This document shows, in pieces, positions 24,078 to 36,424 of a stretch of DNA of 64,000 nucleotides (the first letter of the stretch is position 1; each line of letters opens with the position of its first letter). The translations under genes were made by a program, and so were the position numbers. The DNA lies in contig JASVEC010000006.1 in NCBI GenBank assembly GCA_030770535.1, positions 806,001 to 870,000 on the forward strand, given 5' to 3'. A model generated the notes under the pieces. The model did no database searches. It was not told the origin of the DNA and saw nothing but the letters and a program-made list of their open reading frames with translations. The DNA comes from Batkoa obscura (lineage: Eukaryota; Entomophthoromycota; Entomophthoromycetes; Entomophthorales; Batkoaceae).

Positions 24078-25427
24078 TTAATAAATGTAAATACTTTTTA
24101 ATACTTGTATTTTTATTATTTTTTTTGTATCTTTGTTTCTTTCATACTTTTTAAAAATTATATTTGTTTTCCCATTATTGACAGTTGAGTTATTAACTCT
24201 ATTATTTTCACAAATAAAAATCTCAAATTTTGAAATTAATTGATCAATATCCTCTATTTTACCTAATGCTTCAAAACTATTTTTCCACTGTGAAAGATTT
24301 CCAAAATGTCCGTCAACTATACTTTTTCCATGATGCTCAACAAAAAAATTAAGATCAATATTTAAACTACTATTTATTTTATAAGTTTCTTCAAATATAT
24401 AATGCAAAAACTCTTGAGATTTAAAATGATATCCCATATCTGCCCATATATTAATTTTTGTAAACTTTTTAAACAAAGGCTCTTTAGATATTAAATCAAC
24501 TAAACAATCTCCTGCATATGCTGAATCATGATTTAACATTTCAGATAAATAATCAAAATAAACTTTGCCTATTGTTCTATCATTTTTTAAATATAAAACG
24601 CCAAACCCTAATACTGATATAGCTTGTTTATTATAATGATCTAAATTTATTGGATCTGGTCTTGTTCCTATTTCCATATTTTGTTTAAAGTCTAAAATTA
24701 TTATACAACTTCTATTATTTAATTTTTTAATAGTTTCATTAAATATGTTTTTTTGAGTATCAACACAAAATTCATGTAGTTTATATAACCTTTTTTCTTT
24801 ATTAAAAGATTCCTCTATCTCTGCTTTATTTTTTGTCGCTGTATTTATTTTATTTTCAAATAGCTTTTTTCTAACTGTATACTGGGCACATATATTACAT
24901 AAATCTGTTTTTCTTGCTGGGTTTTTAAAATTATTTGGTATATATTTGAAAAATATTGACCTAGCTACTGCTTTATCTTTTAAATCATTAAAATATTTAC
25001 TGTATATCATTCTTCTACTTTTATTTAATATATATGTATTATCTGACGAATATTTATTATCATTATTTTTTTTATTGAATCTTAATGAAATAGTTGACTT
25101 ATCAAGTAAATATTGTATAATAATCTCAATTTGCTCATCTTTAATTTTTTTTGTATTTTTAATAATAGGTTGTAATGTTGGTGTTTTATTATTACTAATT
25201 ATTTTTGAATGATCATATTGATTTCTATTTCTATTAAATCCAAAACTTTTACATTCATCAAAAGAATATACTGAAGCTATAGTCGATAATGATGCTACTT
25301 GTTGGTTTTTATTTCCTGTTTCGTTTAAAGCACTAATTTTATACATTGCTTGATTAAGTTTGTTATTATTAATAGTAAAATTTAATAACTTTTCTTTTCT
25401 TTTTTTTGTTTTATTATAAAATCCCAT
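24078..25427 (-). CDS. DDE-like transposase of the TIR element
   Basis: 449 residues from the first in-frame ATG. A possible zinc-binding pair is KTDLCNICAQY. Acidic candidates in order are ILDFKQN, IWADMGYHFKSQEF and HHGKSIVDGHFG, which look like D, D and D/E catalytic positions of an RNase-H fold. The HGKS..DGHFG motif recurs in poorly classified eukaryotic transposases. The open frame continues upstream of this ATG for about 45 codons with a helix-turn-helix-like stretch (ISKNFNTIGRSTLYKHCNSF) and no ATG. The true start may therefore lie in an upstream exon around 25600-25850, where RLSGFIKSTILGDNSIKKP can be read. The superfamily is unresolved. Confidence 0.7.
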   Translation of the reverse strand: MGFYNKTKKRKEKLLNFTINNNKLNQAMYKISALNETGNKNQQVASLSTIASVYSFDECKSFGFNRNRNQYDHSKIISNNKTPTLQPIIKNTKKIKDEQIEIIIQYLLDKSTISLRFNKKNNDNKYSSDNTYILNKSRRMIYSKYFNDLKDKAVARSIFFKYIPNNFKNPARKTDLCNICAQYTVRKKLFENKINTATKNKAEIEESFNKEKRLYKLHEFCVDTQKNIFNETIKKLNNRSCIIILDFKQNMEIGTRPDPINLDHYNKQAISVLGFGVLYLKNDRTIGKVYFDYLSEMLNHDSAYAGDCLVDLISKEPLFKKFTKINIWADMGYHFKSQEFLHYIFEETYKINSSLNIDLNFFVEHHGKSIVDGHFGNLSQWKNSFEALGKIEDIDQLISKFEIFICENNRVNNSTVNNGKTNIIFKKYERNKDTKKIIKIQVLKSIYIY

Positions 25428-26188
25428 AAACTCTGGGTTATTGTGAATAGTTGTTAAAATTGATGTAAATGAATTACAATGTTTATATAATGTGCTTCTC
25501 CCTATCGTATTAAAGTTTTTAGAAATTCCATTTCGAAGTTTAGTTATAAAAGCTTGTATTTTGTTTTTATTTTAATAAAAAACAAAGTCAAATAATTATA
25601 TATTTACATCTTATATAGCTATTGAATATTTAATAAAAAATACAAAACACTGTGAAATATCGTTTCATCAGCTCTATGATTGATTATCGCATAATAATCA
25701 CTTAACTTGTTTACAAAACTAGTTGGAGTATAAAAGAGATCCTTCAACATAATAGCTCGAGGCTTTTTAATTGAATTATCCCCTAATATTGTACTTTTAA
25801 TAAAGCCACTAAGTCTTATAGTATTTTACGTAGATTTTACAGCAGTATCTTCTATTCTATTTATTTTATATAGTTCATAGTTTATTGTGCACTATTCCTA
25901 TTAATTTAAGTCTATCTTAGTTACATAAACTAAGGCCTTTTGACTTACGGCCAGTTAATTAAGCTAGAACTGCCTTTAACTCCAATCACTGAGTAGCAAC
26001 TTTCACAAACATATAATTAAAAAAAATAAAAAAAATAAATAAATAAATAAGTCTTTTAAGTTAAATTTTTATATTTAATTTTAAGCTTTTTAGATTTAGC
26101 TAATCATACATTAAAGACTTACAAATTTAAAAACTTAAAATTTGGATTAATTTCTAGTTAAGTTCTGAAACCAATTCGGACACCCCCA

Positions 26189-26623
26189 TATGATAAAAGT
26201 CAATAAATGAAATATTGATATGTTTAAACTTAATTGGAGTTATTTGTTGAAATTTTTTAATATTGCGATAATATAGAAAGTTATTAGTTTTATTAATTTA
26301 TATTTTGAGTATTACAATAAAACTAATACCGTATAATGATACATTGGTTAATTATTTTATTTTTAAAAAGTTTATTAAGTTAATTGATATTACAAATTGA
26401 ATAATGATATAGTGATATTTAAATAGTTCTATATTTAACTTGATCCTCAATTTTGATGTTAAAGATAAATAAGAGTTAAATTGTAGAAGCAATAAAAATA
26501 TCTTACTATCCTAAATAATAGAATAACTAAAAAGTATATTAAAAGCGTTTAGCTCAATCAACATATAACACAACCCTATAAAATAATAAAAATGAATCAA
26601 TCCAACCTTACAATCTTTTTAAT
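26189..26623. other. Spacer, nothing recognised
   Basis: AT-rich sequence between the transposon end and the RPA3 stop. Confidence 0.4.
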
Positions 26624-27122
26624 TTAAACAAATAATCTTGGCGCTTTATTTTGTAAATATAAAAATTCATCATATTTAACTAAATCTAAATAAATATCAA
26701 AAAATAAACAACTTAATCAAAACAAATAATATTAATCTTACCAAAATTATCGGGTAAAGCATAACAAGCAAGTGCAGAAACTTTACCATCTGGTAATGCT
26801 TTACCTACAATTTCTACAATTTTACTACGAACTTGAACATTCTGTTGAGTGATAATGACGATGGTTAAAAATAAGATGATGTGAAATAATAAAAAATACG
26901 GACTTACATTATTTAATAAAATTTCAACTCTTCCACGATCCGATGCTTCAAGGATACTAAATTCTGGATTCATCTAATTTCAATTATTTCATCTTAATTT
27001 AGCTAATACAAATTAATTTATAAATTTAAACTTACACTTTCAACACTGCCAATGATACGAATAACTTGATTAATATGAGCATTGATTTGACTGGAATTAA
27101 TTCTTAACGTTGGGGCATCCAT
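26624..27122 (-). CDS. RFA3: Replication protein A small subunit (RPA14/Ssb3)
   Basis: Four exons splice into about 107 residues. They begin MDAPTLRINSSQINAHINQV and continue through MNPEFSILEASDRGRVEILL and NVQVRSKIVEIVGKALPDGK. A 20-codon last exon (DLVKYDEFLYLQ...) ends in a TAA at 26624. This is a single OB-fold of the usual RPA3 size; the subunit sits in the trimer core that binds single-stranded DNA in replication and repair. The ATG was chosen because it opens the canonical MDAPTLRIN start. The last exon joins at NF|D to give the family's PDNFD ending. Confidence 0.87.
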
Positions 27123-27388
27123 TTTAAAATACTTAAAAGTTTTCAATAAATAAATAAAAAGATGAGTTAAATAACACTAAGCTTAATTCACCTTTATTTA
27201 GTAAATTGATATCGAAAATTGAAATTTTGAACCAATCAAAAAGGCTAGGTTGAATGCGTTTATTGTATAGGATTTAATTTAAGGACAAAGAAGTATTATA
27301 AAATAAAATTAATAATCTATATAACAATAAACATGCAATTAATAAACAAATTAATTATAAAATATAAACTATTGTTTAAATATTTTTA

Positions 27389-29586
27389 TTATTGATCCAT
27401 TTTAAGATGTAAATTTGAACTAAAATCCATAGACATCTAAAAAAATAAACATTACTATTAACATTTCATAATAACAATATTAAATAACATTCTTACTTGT
27501 TTATATTTTTCTAAATTAAAATTTGGGCAAATTTCAATTTCATCTTTAGGAGAAAAATATTCCAACAACAATAAAATTAGAAAATCAATAGCTGCAAAGA
27601 TACAAAATAAGATTCCAGAAAAGGGACCACAGCCGTAATATCTATACATATAAAATATCAAATATTAACATTACTTCTTTAACTAATAAATAAAATAGTA
27701 ATTATAAATAATCTTACTTTTTCAATCGATTTAATAATGGGGGATGTTGTGATTTTATAATTTTAAAATAAATCTACAACAAAAATTTCATTTATATTAA
27801 ATAATTTCAATAAAATAAAAATAAACTATTACTCTTTCTGTTCTATCACAAACATCAGCCCAAGAATACATTTTCATTACTTTTTGATGCATTTTAAATG
27901 GATCAATCGGTGATGTTTGTATTTTTTCAATTGCTTCAGATACTGTTTTAATCATATCTAAATGAATATATTCAATAAAAAACTCAACTTAGAATTTAAA
28001 AAATTATTTACCTTTTTCTTCTGGCATACCAAAATGTAACATATCTCTTGGTAATACTTCAGGTATACCCCCTACTTTAGTACTAACTACCATTAAACTA
28101 AATAAAATAGAAAATTTTAGTTTAAATTTTAATAGAAATTTCATTTTTTACCCACAACTAGCCGCTTCTACTACAGCAATACAAAAGGCTTCGGTTAAAC
28201 TTGTATTTAAGAATATGTTTCCTTTAACTAATACCTTCATAATAAAATAAAATAAATTAATAATTAATAATTAATAATTAATAATTAATAATTATTAATA
28301 ATAAATACTTACTGATCGAACATCTTCTTTTTTAATTTTACCTAGTAATTCCACTCGATCTGTAATTAAATGTTTTTCTCTCATTTGTTCTAAATCTACT
28401 CTTTTTGGGCCATCACCACCTTAAAATTTATTATATTAACTAATATCAATTATAAATAAATTATAGCTTACCAATTAAAAACTTAACATTCGAATATTTT
28501 TGACAAATTCTAGGTATTATGGCTACTAATAAATCAATACCTTTACGATAAACTAATCTTGATAATACGACTATAGTAACTAATATAAAAAATAAATATT
28601 ATTTAATATAACTAATAGAATCAAAAAATACTAAACTTAGGGTCCGCTTGTTTAGGATCAGGTAAAAAATTGCTAGGAACAATAGCATTTGGAATCACTG
28701 ATACAATATCGGGATCTAAATTGGCCCTTAATACCGTATTTTCTCTACTAATTAAAAATATAATATTATTAATATTATAAAAAATAAACCTTCTTCATTT
28801 TTGACATTGTTAAAAATAGAAATTAAAACTAAATTTGATATAAAAAGAATTACCAAGTATGTGAAACGCATATCACATGATCAATATCACTTAAATTAAA
28901 CTTCAAAAATTTGTTCATACCAATAGAAGATGTATCTGCAAATCCAAATAGAGAATGATCGGTAAAACAAGCTTTTAATCCCATAGTACGTGCATGAAAA
29001 ATAGCTTCTAAAGCCATACAAGAAAAGGCCTAATATTAAATTATTAATATTAATTATCAAACAAAGTTTTATAGTTGAGTTAGATGAAACATGGTTGTTA
29101 GGAGAGTGTTAATGGAAAATGAAAAAAATTACAACTTACTTGATGCCCATGAACAATGGAAATCTTTTCTCTTATTACAATATTTCGAAATAGGGGAAAA
29201 AATAAAAATAAATTGGGGAAAGTAGCTTGATTATAAATAACAAAATGAGGGACATAATATACTTTTAAACCATTCGGTAGATATCTTATTCCTACTCTTT
29301 CATTATAATTGTGAGTGATCACGATTACCTACAGTTGATAGATTAGCCCGTTGCATTGAAAATTATGATATATTTTTATTATGGTTGGGAAAAACAATAA
29401 GTACTACTTACTTTATGTCCTTTTTCTATTAATTGTTGAGCTAAATGATAAAGATGTGATTCCACTCCACCTACATTAGGGAAAAAAAAATCGGAGACAA
29501 AGCTAATATAATAAATAAAAAGGTTATAATCAAGAGAAATAAAAATCCACTAGATCATTAATTAGTTACCATATATTCAATTTCAT
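27389..29586 (-). CDS. GPI3: GPI-GlcNAc transferase catalytic subunit PIG-A/Gpi3
   Basis: About ten short exons. The first two join as [18 protein letters not shown], the family's N-terminal nucleotide-sugar motif. Later come [48 protein letters not shown] and the GT4 EX7E signature [12 protein letters not shown]-terminal membrane anchor ([20 protein letters not shown]) is followed by a short cytosolic or lumenal tail ending KMDQ. The enzyme transfers GlcNAc to phosphatidylinositol at the ER, the first step of GPI-anchor synthesis. RPA3 lies 266 bp downstream on the same strand. One intron contains an (AATT)-like repeat near 28260-28305. Confidence 0.9.
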
Positions 29587-29886
29587 TTTCTGCTTTTATT
29601 TGATCGTTTTAATAATGTCATTAATTATAATTTTAAAAAAAGTTATAAAAAAATAGAATTTTGATTTTTGCATCTTTGAATCTTTATTTTTTGAAATTAA
29701 AAATTGTCATATAATATTAATTAAATTAAATAAAAAATTAGAAAAAAAGGTAGAAACTTCTATAAATGTGTTTAATAAAATAGAATCTATGACTAAGAGA
29801 AGAGGATTAAACTAAGCCCCATAAAGATCTGTCAATAGTAAAAGATAAATAAAAACTCTATAAAAATAAACAATAAACTTACTTAT

Positions 29887-31850
29887 TTAACGCTTCTTAA
29901 GTTTAGTAGAAAATGTTTTCAATGGATCATGACGCTAGAAATAGAACATTAGAATTAACATATTGATCCTAAATAACTAAAACTTACCCTTTTATTTTTA
30001 CGATGACTATCTCTATGTTTATTTTCAAACTTAATACCTTTTCTTTTTTTATTTTCTTCCTTTGCATTATCACCAATTACTTGTTCCTGATTAACACTAG
30101 CAATTTTAGGAATCAAATAAGAGGGTACCGTTTTCAAGTATTCTTTATTTTTATCTTGCATTAAAGGTTTATCATGTCTTAAAAATTCTAAATCTTTAGG
30201 TCGATCTTCAAAATGAGCTTTTAACTTTTCTGAATTCATTAATTCATTTTTTAATTCTTTAACTCGGGCTTCTTTAATTTTTAATTTCGTTACCATTCTT
30301 TCCGCATCTTCACAACGGTATCGAAAGCCTTCAATTTGTTTCATATCAAATTCATATGGACAAATTAGACTCCCTTTTTGTTCTCTACTCTTACTAACTT
30401 TATTAAATACAGCTTCTTCTATTGAATTAGAAGTGGATATTAATGATAATGCAATACCACTTTTACCACCACGAGCAGTTCTTCCAATTCGATGAGTATA
30501 AGATTTGATAGATATTGGAAAATCAAAATTTATAACAGCAGCTACACTTTTAAAATCAATACCACGAGATACACCATATTCTTTATCGGAATTAAAAGTT
30601 GTTTTTCTTTTTTTAACAACTCTTTCTTCTTTATTATCTTCTTCTTCTTCTGAGTTCTCTTCTTCTTCATCTGAGTCTTTATCCACTTTATATTTTTGTT
30701 CATCTGATGCAATAATATAATCATAAATCCCTTTGTTAAATTCCTCAATTATATGATATCTCGAATTCAATGGTAATTCAGAATTTAAAGCACATGAACG
30801 TATACCAAATTTTTCTAAAAATAGTTTTAATTTATAACACGTTTCGATTTCATTCACAAATATTAAACATTTTCCTTTAATCAATTGTAATTTAAGTATA
30901 ACATACAATAATAAAAATTTATCATTATTAGTACATTTTATACTATATTCACTTAATGTTCCATCACTCGTTTCATCTTCTTTTAATTTTAAAACTACTG
31001 GATTTCTTAAAATTAATTGTTTAAGATTTTCAATATCCTAGTTGAATTTTATTATTAAAAGAGATTCTTCTTATTTATATAAAATATTTACCTTGTTAAT
31101 AGTAGCCGATAATAAAAAAGATTGACAAGCTTTTGGTAAATGAGTTAAAATTTGTTTTAAATCTTGTTCGTAACCAAAAGATAAGACTAAATCCGCTTCA
31201 TCAATAATTAATTGTTGTAAACTAGTTTTAACGTTCAATGACTACAAAAATTAGTTTAAGTTTAATTGAAATAGTATTAAAATTTACCTTATTTTGTAAA
31301 AAACTTAAGATTCTACTTGGGGTACCAATAACAATACTTGGTAACTCTTTAAGTTGAGTTCTATAAAATAAAATTAGTTTATAAAATCGAATTATTCTGT
31401 TTAATCTTACTTCAAAAGTTTATCAGGTACATTACCAGACAAATTAATATGTTTAATGTCCCCGCAATAGATGAGAATTTCATTAAGTTGATTACTAACT
31501 TGTTCGCAAAGTTCTCTGGTGGGTACTAATATCATTGCTTTGATAGTGGATTTATTATTTTCATTCTAAAAAACAAAGGTTACTCTTTATTAATTAAATT
31601 CATAAAATTAAAATACCTCCTTAATCAACAATAAATTTTGAACAATAGGTAAAAGATAAGTTAATGTTTTACCCGAACCAGTCCTTGCTCTAGCCAAGAT
31701 ATCTTTACCAGCTAAAGCTAATGGAATAACACTGGATTGAATTAAAGTAGGTTTAACATGACCTAATTTAGCAATAGCTCGAAGTAAACGATCATCTAAA
31801 CCTAAATCGTTAAAACTTTTACTTTGATCAATTATTTTAGTATCAGCCAT
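29887..31850 (-). CDS. DBP9: DEAD-box RNA helicase Dbp9/DDX56
   Basis: Six exons. Motifs in order: the Q-motif region ([20 protein letters not shown]), [56 protein letters not shown] and [13 protein letters not shown]. The acidic insert before the RGIDF motif and the lysine-rich tail ending STKLKKR are typical of Dbp9, a nucleolar helicase for early 60S ribosomal subunit assembly. The ATG at 31850 is the only start giving the full Q-motif. It is divergent from SF3A2 by 223 bp. Confidence 0.9.
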
Positions 31851-32073
31851 AGTTTTGAATTAAGAGTTGTTAAATTAAAATCAATAAAGGTTAAAATGGT
31901 TCTAAAATTTAAATTTGTGAATCTTTTGCAATTTATTTTGGAAATGAATAAAGCTTGAATTGAATAGAGCCAATTAAAAGCATTAAAATACCAGGCTAAA
32001 GATGTAAAAATTCATATTTATATATAAGAGTTAAAATGTTTGTTTTAATAAACTCAAATAAAATCACTTAAAA
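31851..32073. promoter_or_regulatory. Divergent promoter region, DBP9 / SF3A2
   Basis: The 223-bp gap between two divergent start codons must hold both promoters. No specific factor site is claimed. Confidence 0.4.
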
Positions 32074-32751
32074 ATGGATTATCAAAACCGAGTAGGCTCC
32101 AAACCAGGGGCAGGAGGGGTAGCGAGTGCCTCTGAATCGAATGTAGATCGACGTGAAAGATTACGAAAATTAGCCTTAGAAACCATTGATTTAGCGAAAG
32201 ATCCTTATTTTATGAAAAATCATTTAGGTTCCTATGAGTGTAAATTATGTTTAACATTACATACAAATGAAGGAAGTTATTTGGCACATACACAAGGAAA
32301 AAAACATCAAACCAATCTAGCTAGAAGAGCGGCCAAAGAAGCAGCCGAGTCAATAGCACCAGTACCAGTAACTCAAACACCAATTGTACCCCGTAAAAAT
32401 TTTATCAAAATTGGACGACCTGGATATAAAGTAACAAAACTTAAAGATCCAAATACCAATCAATTAGGATTTTTATTTAGCATCCAATATCCAGAATGTG
32501 GGATGGATATTATACCTAGATTTCGGTTTATGTCTGCGTTTGAACAGCATATTGAAGCCCCCGATAAAAATTTTCAATATTTAATATTTGCGGCAGAACC
32601 TTATGAAAATATTGGATTTAAAGTTCAATCAAAAGAAATCGATAGAAATCCTCAATTGTTTTTTTCATATTGGGATAAAGAATGTAATCAATTTTCGTTA
32701 CAATTCTTTTTTAAAGAAGATTATCCATCTGGTATTAACTCTAACAAATAA
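32074..32751 (+). CDS. SF3A2: Splicing factor 3A subunit 2 (Prp11)
   Basis: An intronless 225-residue protein. It starts MDYQNRVGSKPGAGGVASAS, followed by RERLRKLALETIDLAKDPY and the U1-type zinc finger YECKLCLTLHTNEGSYLAHT with the ligand histidine in QGKKHQ. The C-terminal half (GFLFSIQYPEC, KNFQYLIFAAEPYENIGFK) is the Prp11 core that contacts SF3a1/SF3a3 in the U2 snRNP. It lacks the proline-rich tail of animal SF3A2, as fungal Prp11 does. Confidence 0.93.
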   Translation: MDYQNRVGSKPGAGGVASASESNVDRRERLRKLALETIDLAKDPYFMKNHLGSYECKLCLTLHTNEGSYLAHTQGKKHQTNLARRAAKEAAESIAPVPVTQTPIVPRKNFIKIGRPGYKVTKLKDPNTNQLGFLFSIQYPECGMDIIPRFRFMSAFEQHIEAPDKNFQYLIFAAEPYENIGFKVQSKEIDRNPQLFFSYWDKECNQFSLQFFFKEDYPSGINSNK

Positions 32752-32893
32752 ATTTTTATTAATTTTGTAGTTTGAGTTTGCACTATTTTTTAAGCTAATA
32801 AAAAATTATTTAACTTTCTATTGGTGGATTTTTTGAAACTCTTTATTTTAAGCATATCCCATAAAATTTAATACAGTTTAACTTATTTTTAAA

Positions 32894-33974
32894 ATGGCAT
32901 TTACTAGTATAATAAGAGTAAGTATATTAACGTATTAAAATTAAAATAATACTAATAAAATATAAAAGAATGCCAACCAATTAGTCAGTAAAAATTTATT
33001 TACTAAATCCTTATCCACTACAAGTTTAAATTGGAGTTCTTTGGACACCAGTAAAGTAACTGAATCAAAAATTGAGGTTTTACAACCACTTAAACCTAAA
33101 GTATTAAGACCTTTTTCACAACCAAAATGTAATTGATTTTATGTTAATTTATACTAATTTTAAAACTAATAAAAAATAAACTTAGTCGTTGCTCCAGTTG
33201 CCGAATCAACACAACCTAAAGGTAATTAACTAACAAATTAAATCTAAACCCTCATTCTAACCCAAACTAAAGTATTAAACCCTTTTCCAACGACTGTCCA
33301 AGCGTGGTTAAAAGATTTTAAAACCCAACAGCCCATTGATATATTAAATATAAGTGCGGATGTATTTGCCAGTCCAATCAGAAGGGATATATTACAACGA
33401 GCTGTAGTATATGAAAGAGATTGTTTACGTCAAGGAACTCATTCTGCTTTAAGTCGATCCGAAGTTTCTGGTACAGGTAAAAAGGCTTATGCTCAAAAAG
33501 GAAGAGGTAAAGCACGTGTTGGTTCCCTTCGTGCCCCTCACTTTCGTGGTGGTAAGTTTAATTTAATGGATTTAAAAGCTATGTTTATTTAGTTTGAAAT
33601 TAGGGGGTCGTGCTTTTCCTGTTAAACCACGTGATCATTCAACTAAATTACCAAGAAAATTATACAATTTTGCTTTGAGAGTATTATTGTCTACTAAATA
33701 TGCCCAAAATCAATTACTTTTAGTAGATAATGTAGAATTGGATAGTCATAAAACAAAAGATTTAGTATCTGTATTAAAAGGTCATAATTTAGATTCCGCT
33801 ATGTTTATGTTGGGTCAAGAAAATGATTATTTGGAATTAGCAGTCAATAACATTCCAGGAATTTCGGTGGGTGATATTTATGATCCTACTATTTATCAGA
33901 TGATGTTACATTCCAATTTAGTACTTGATAAACTTGCTTTGGCTTATTTTGAAGATACTCTTAGAGTTGATTAA
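32894..33974 (+). CDS. YML6: Mitochondrial ribosomal protein uL4m
   Basis: Four introns. The first exon encodes only MAFTSIIR, part of the presequence, followed by SKNLFTKSLSTTSLNWSS. The L4 core follows: DVFASPIRRDILQRAVVYER, the basic GTGKKAYAQKGRGKARVGS loop and RGGGRAFPVKPR, which is created only when the last intron ends at the second AG. Then come DHSTKLPRK and a C-terminal ferredoxin-like part. Large-subunit mitoribosome protein. Gene ends at 33974. Confidence 0.87.
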
Positions 33975-34470
33975 AAGGATTATAGATTAATGGGAGAAAC
34001 ATGAAAAAATAATAAATTAGATCGTTTAAAATTTTGTTGTTTAATTATGATATTGTACTTTTAAGTTTGTAAGAATAGTAAGTTTAATAAAAAATAGCCC
34101 TTCTTACTATTTATTTTGTACAGGAAACTAGTATTGATTAGCTTATATCAAAATAGATATAAGTTAATATAAAAGAATCAAACATATAAATAAGCTGGTA
34201 ATAGTGATTTTTTAAAATAACAGCGAGTATATTAATATGACATAATAAAAGGGAAGTAGTATCTTATTTTAGAATTTGTAAAAAGACAGCAATTCTTTGA
34301 TTATTCTCAAACCAGTAGAGCTTTTACTCATTCAATATAAATTAATTTTATTAATAGTTACTAAAATGATAGAAAATATCAAAATTGAACTTATTTATTA
34401 ACCATTACTATCACTACATGTTAATTAAAGTAAACAAATAGGCGTCTACTATAACTTCAAAAACACAACG
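33975..34470. other. Spacer between convergent genes, nothing recognised
   Basis: AT-rich sequence; no ORF, RNA or repeat was recognised. Confidence 0.4.
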
Positions 34471-35342
34471 CTATTGTTTTTTAACCTTAGTAAGATCAGC
34501 TTCTGTATCATGTAAATAATCCAGGATACCCAACAGCCCAAATTCATAATTAAATTTTTCATGATGATAATCATGGCCTGTAGCCGAACGAAAAAAAGGA
34601 AGATTATAACCGGAATGTGAATTAACTGTATTAAAATTAGCAAGTATTAACCAAAAATAAACAGTGAGTGGATGAGATCTTAATATTAATGGTCCCAACA
34701 ATAAAGGTAATAAATTAGAAAATAAAAATTCAGTTACTGTAGCATAAACAGCTGATTAAGGTTAATAAATGATAAATTGATGTAGAAATTAAAATTACCT
34801 GCTAAACCAATGGGTGCGGTAAATTCATGATGCAGTTTGTGAAATCTCGCGTAAAATAAAGGATGATGAAGTAATCGATGAACATAATAAAATCCAACTT
34901 CAGTAATAAGTAAATAAATGATGATATCTCCTAAAAATTGCCCAATTGTAGGTACTTGACTAAAGTATTCCTTTGCTTGTTCAAATGAGGAATATCTAGG
35001 CGAGATGGGATGAAATAGGTAATAAACTAAATAAGAACTTGGTAACGCAATTAATACATAATTGAATAAGGCTACTGGCAATGCTTTTTTGTAATCTTCG
35101 ATAGCTTCTTTTTTACGTTTTTGGATTTTATATTTTGAATAGCTAGTTGGATAATGAACATCAATAGTATAAAAAAAGAAAGAAGAAATGAAATAGGTTA
35201 ATAAAGCACTTAAATAAGAGCCAATTAGCAATAAAGAAAAAGAATTAAACTTTGAGTTTAAAATATTCCACAGTTCTTGACCTTTAAAGTGTAGTAACAT
35301 TGAGTAGCTAGCTACAAAAAGCGGTACAATTCCTCCAGCCAT
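34471..35342 (-). CDS. FAXDC2-like hydroxylase superfamily protein, copy B
   Basis: Exons 35342-34799 and 34751-34471 give 274 residues starting MAGGIVPLF. An ATG 36 bases upstream is open, but copies A and D start at this MAG. Histidine boxes HRLLHH, HKLHHEF and HDYHHEKF are intact, and YATVTEF replaces YAHPxEH as in the sister copies. The 47-bp intron and adjoining exon sequence are identical to copy D over 139 bp, while flanking parts differ. A membrane oxygenase is likely; substrate unknown. Confidence 0.83.
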
Positions 35343-35540
35343 TATGTTAATGTTTGTAACTAAAAAATGAGAAAGCAATTTATAAATATATTTTTTAACA
35401 AAAAGAAGTGAATAATTTAACTATCTATTTTTTAAAACATCAGTTTTCATTCCTCCGTTGTGGCAACAATGCTTAGAATCTTCCTAAAAGCTGGACAATA
35501 TGTAAACATTCCAAATTCTTAAAAAAAGTTTGAGAGTATA

Positions 35541-35642
35541 CGGGGATGTTTTTTTTTGGTTTCATCACTTTTTCCATCTTTTAAGCACTATTTGAGCGGA
35601 AAAATTGTTAGTAAATTTCTTAAACAAAAAAATACATCCCCA
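35541..35642 (+). mobile_element. MITE copy 3
   Basis: CGGGGATGTTTTTTTTTGG to ACATCCCCA, with TA on both flanks and the family interior (TTTTTCCATCTTTTAAGCAC, GAGCGGAAAAATTG). Confidence 0.88.
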
Positions 35643-36424
35643 TACATTTATGAATTTTAATTTTGTCTTTTATTATTTTATTTTCATACTACATAACTCT
35701 GTAAAAAATTTTAGATTTAAACTGCACTTTAAAAATATTAACTAAAACTATTATTAAGATATATTGTAATAAATAACATTTAACTGATTTTATTAATTCA
35801 CCACTTATAAATTTATATTGTTATTGTCTTAGTATTTTAAAATATCTGCGCTAAATTATAACTGAAAAAATAAAAAATGAAGTAAAAAATATTTTTATAC
35901 AGATTTTGAAAAGTTGGATTTAAATTAAGCTAGAAATTTTATTTTTTAATTTGTCAATATTAATTTGATATAAATAAAGTATAGTTCACTGTACAACTCA
36001 AAGTTTGGAATTTATTCATATCAAATTAAAATACCTTTAAAGCTTGGTTCAAGTATAAACGAATTGGTAGTAAACACAGGCCTTTGCTTTAATGGCTGGC
36101 TAACAACGCGTTTTCCACCAGAATTAAGACCCACCCTTATAAACCTGAGGTTAGTCCTAGCCCTCAGTTTTGTGGTAACATGGAAAACAGTATAGCCTAC
36201 TGATTTTTAAATTATAATGCCTTATCCAATTTCTGATACTTGTGTGCCTCTTGAGTTCTTATAAATTCTCATAAATCCTATTGTTATATTAATGATATAA
36301 GTCTTACTTTAAATTCTCTACTTTCACTTTTGTTCTCACTTCTGCGCTTCCATGCATGAATTATTTCTGACTATAATAGACAATGTCTATAATAAACATT
36401 CTTTAGTTTTGATTAAAATTTACC
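35643..36424. other. Spacer, nothing recognised
   Basis: AT-rich except for a somewhat GC-richer patch near 36060-36190, for which no gene or RNA could be supported. Confidence 0.35.

Larger units (their letters stand above)
23401..26188 (-). mobile_element. 2.8-kb TIR DNA transposon with transposase-like ORF
   Basis: Both ends carry the inverted repeat TGGGGGTGTCCGAATTGGTT (continuing TCA, 23 bp), flanked by TA, the likely target duplication. The main minus-strand ORF (24078-25427) encodes a DDE-like transposase. The left end continues as TTTTTTTATCCAATTTTTAA, resembling the MITE interior TTTTTTCCATTTTTTAA. I therefore infer that the roughly 100-bp MITEs are short relatives of this element. 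Plain cut-and-paste DNA transposon; the superfamily was not assigned. Confidence 0.85.

Noticed and set aside
30505-30720. Serine-rich plus-strand frame
   Set aside because: It is the antisense of the acidic insert of Dbp9.
36050-36200. GC-richer patch considered as a tRNA or other RNA gene
   Set aside because: No cloverleaf or T-loop motif could be assembled.
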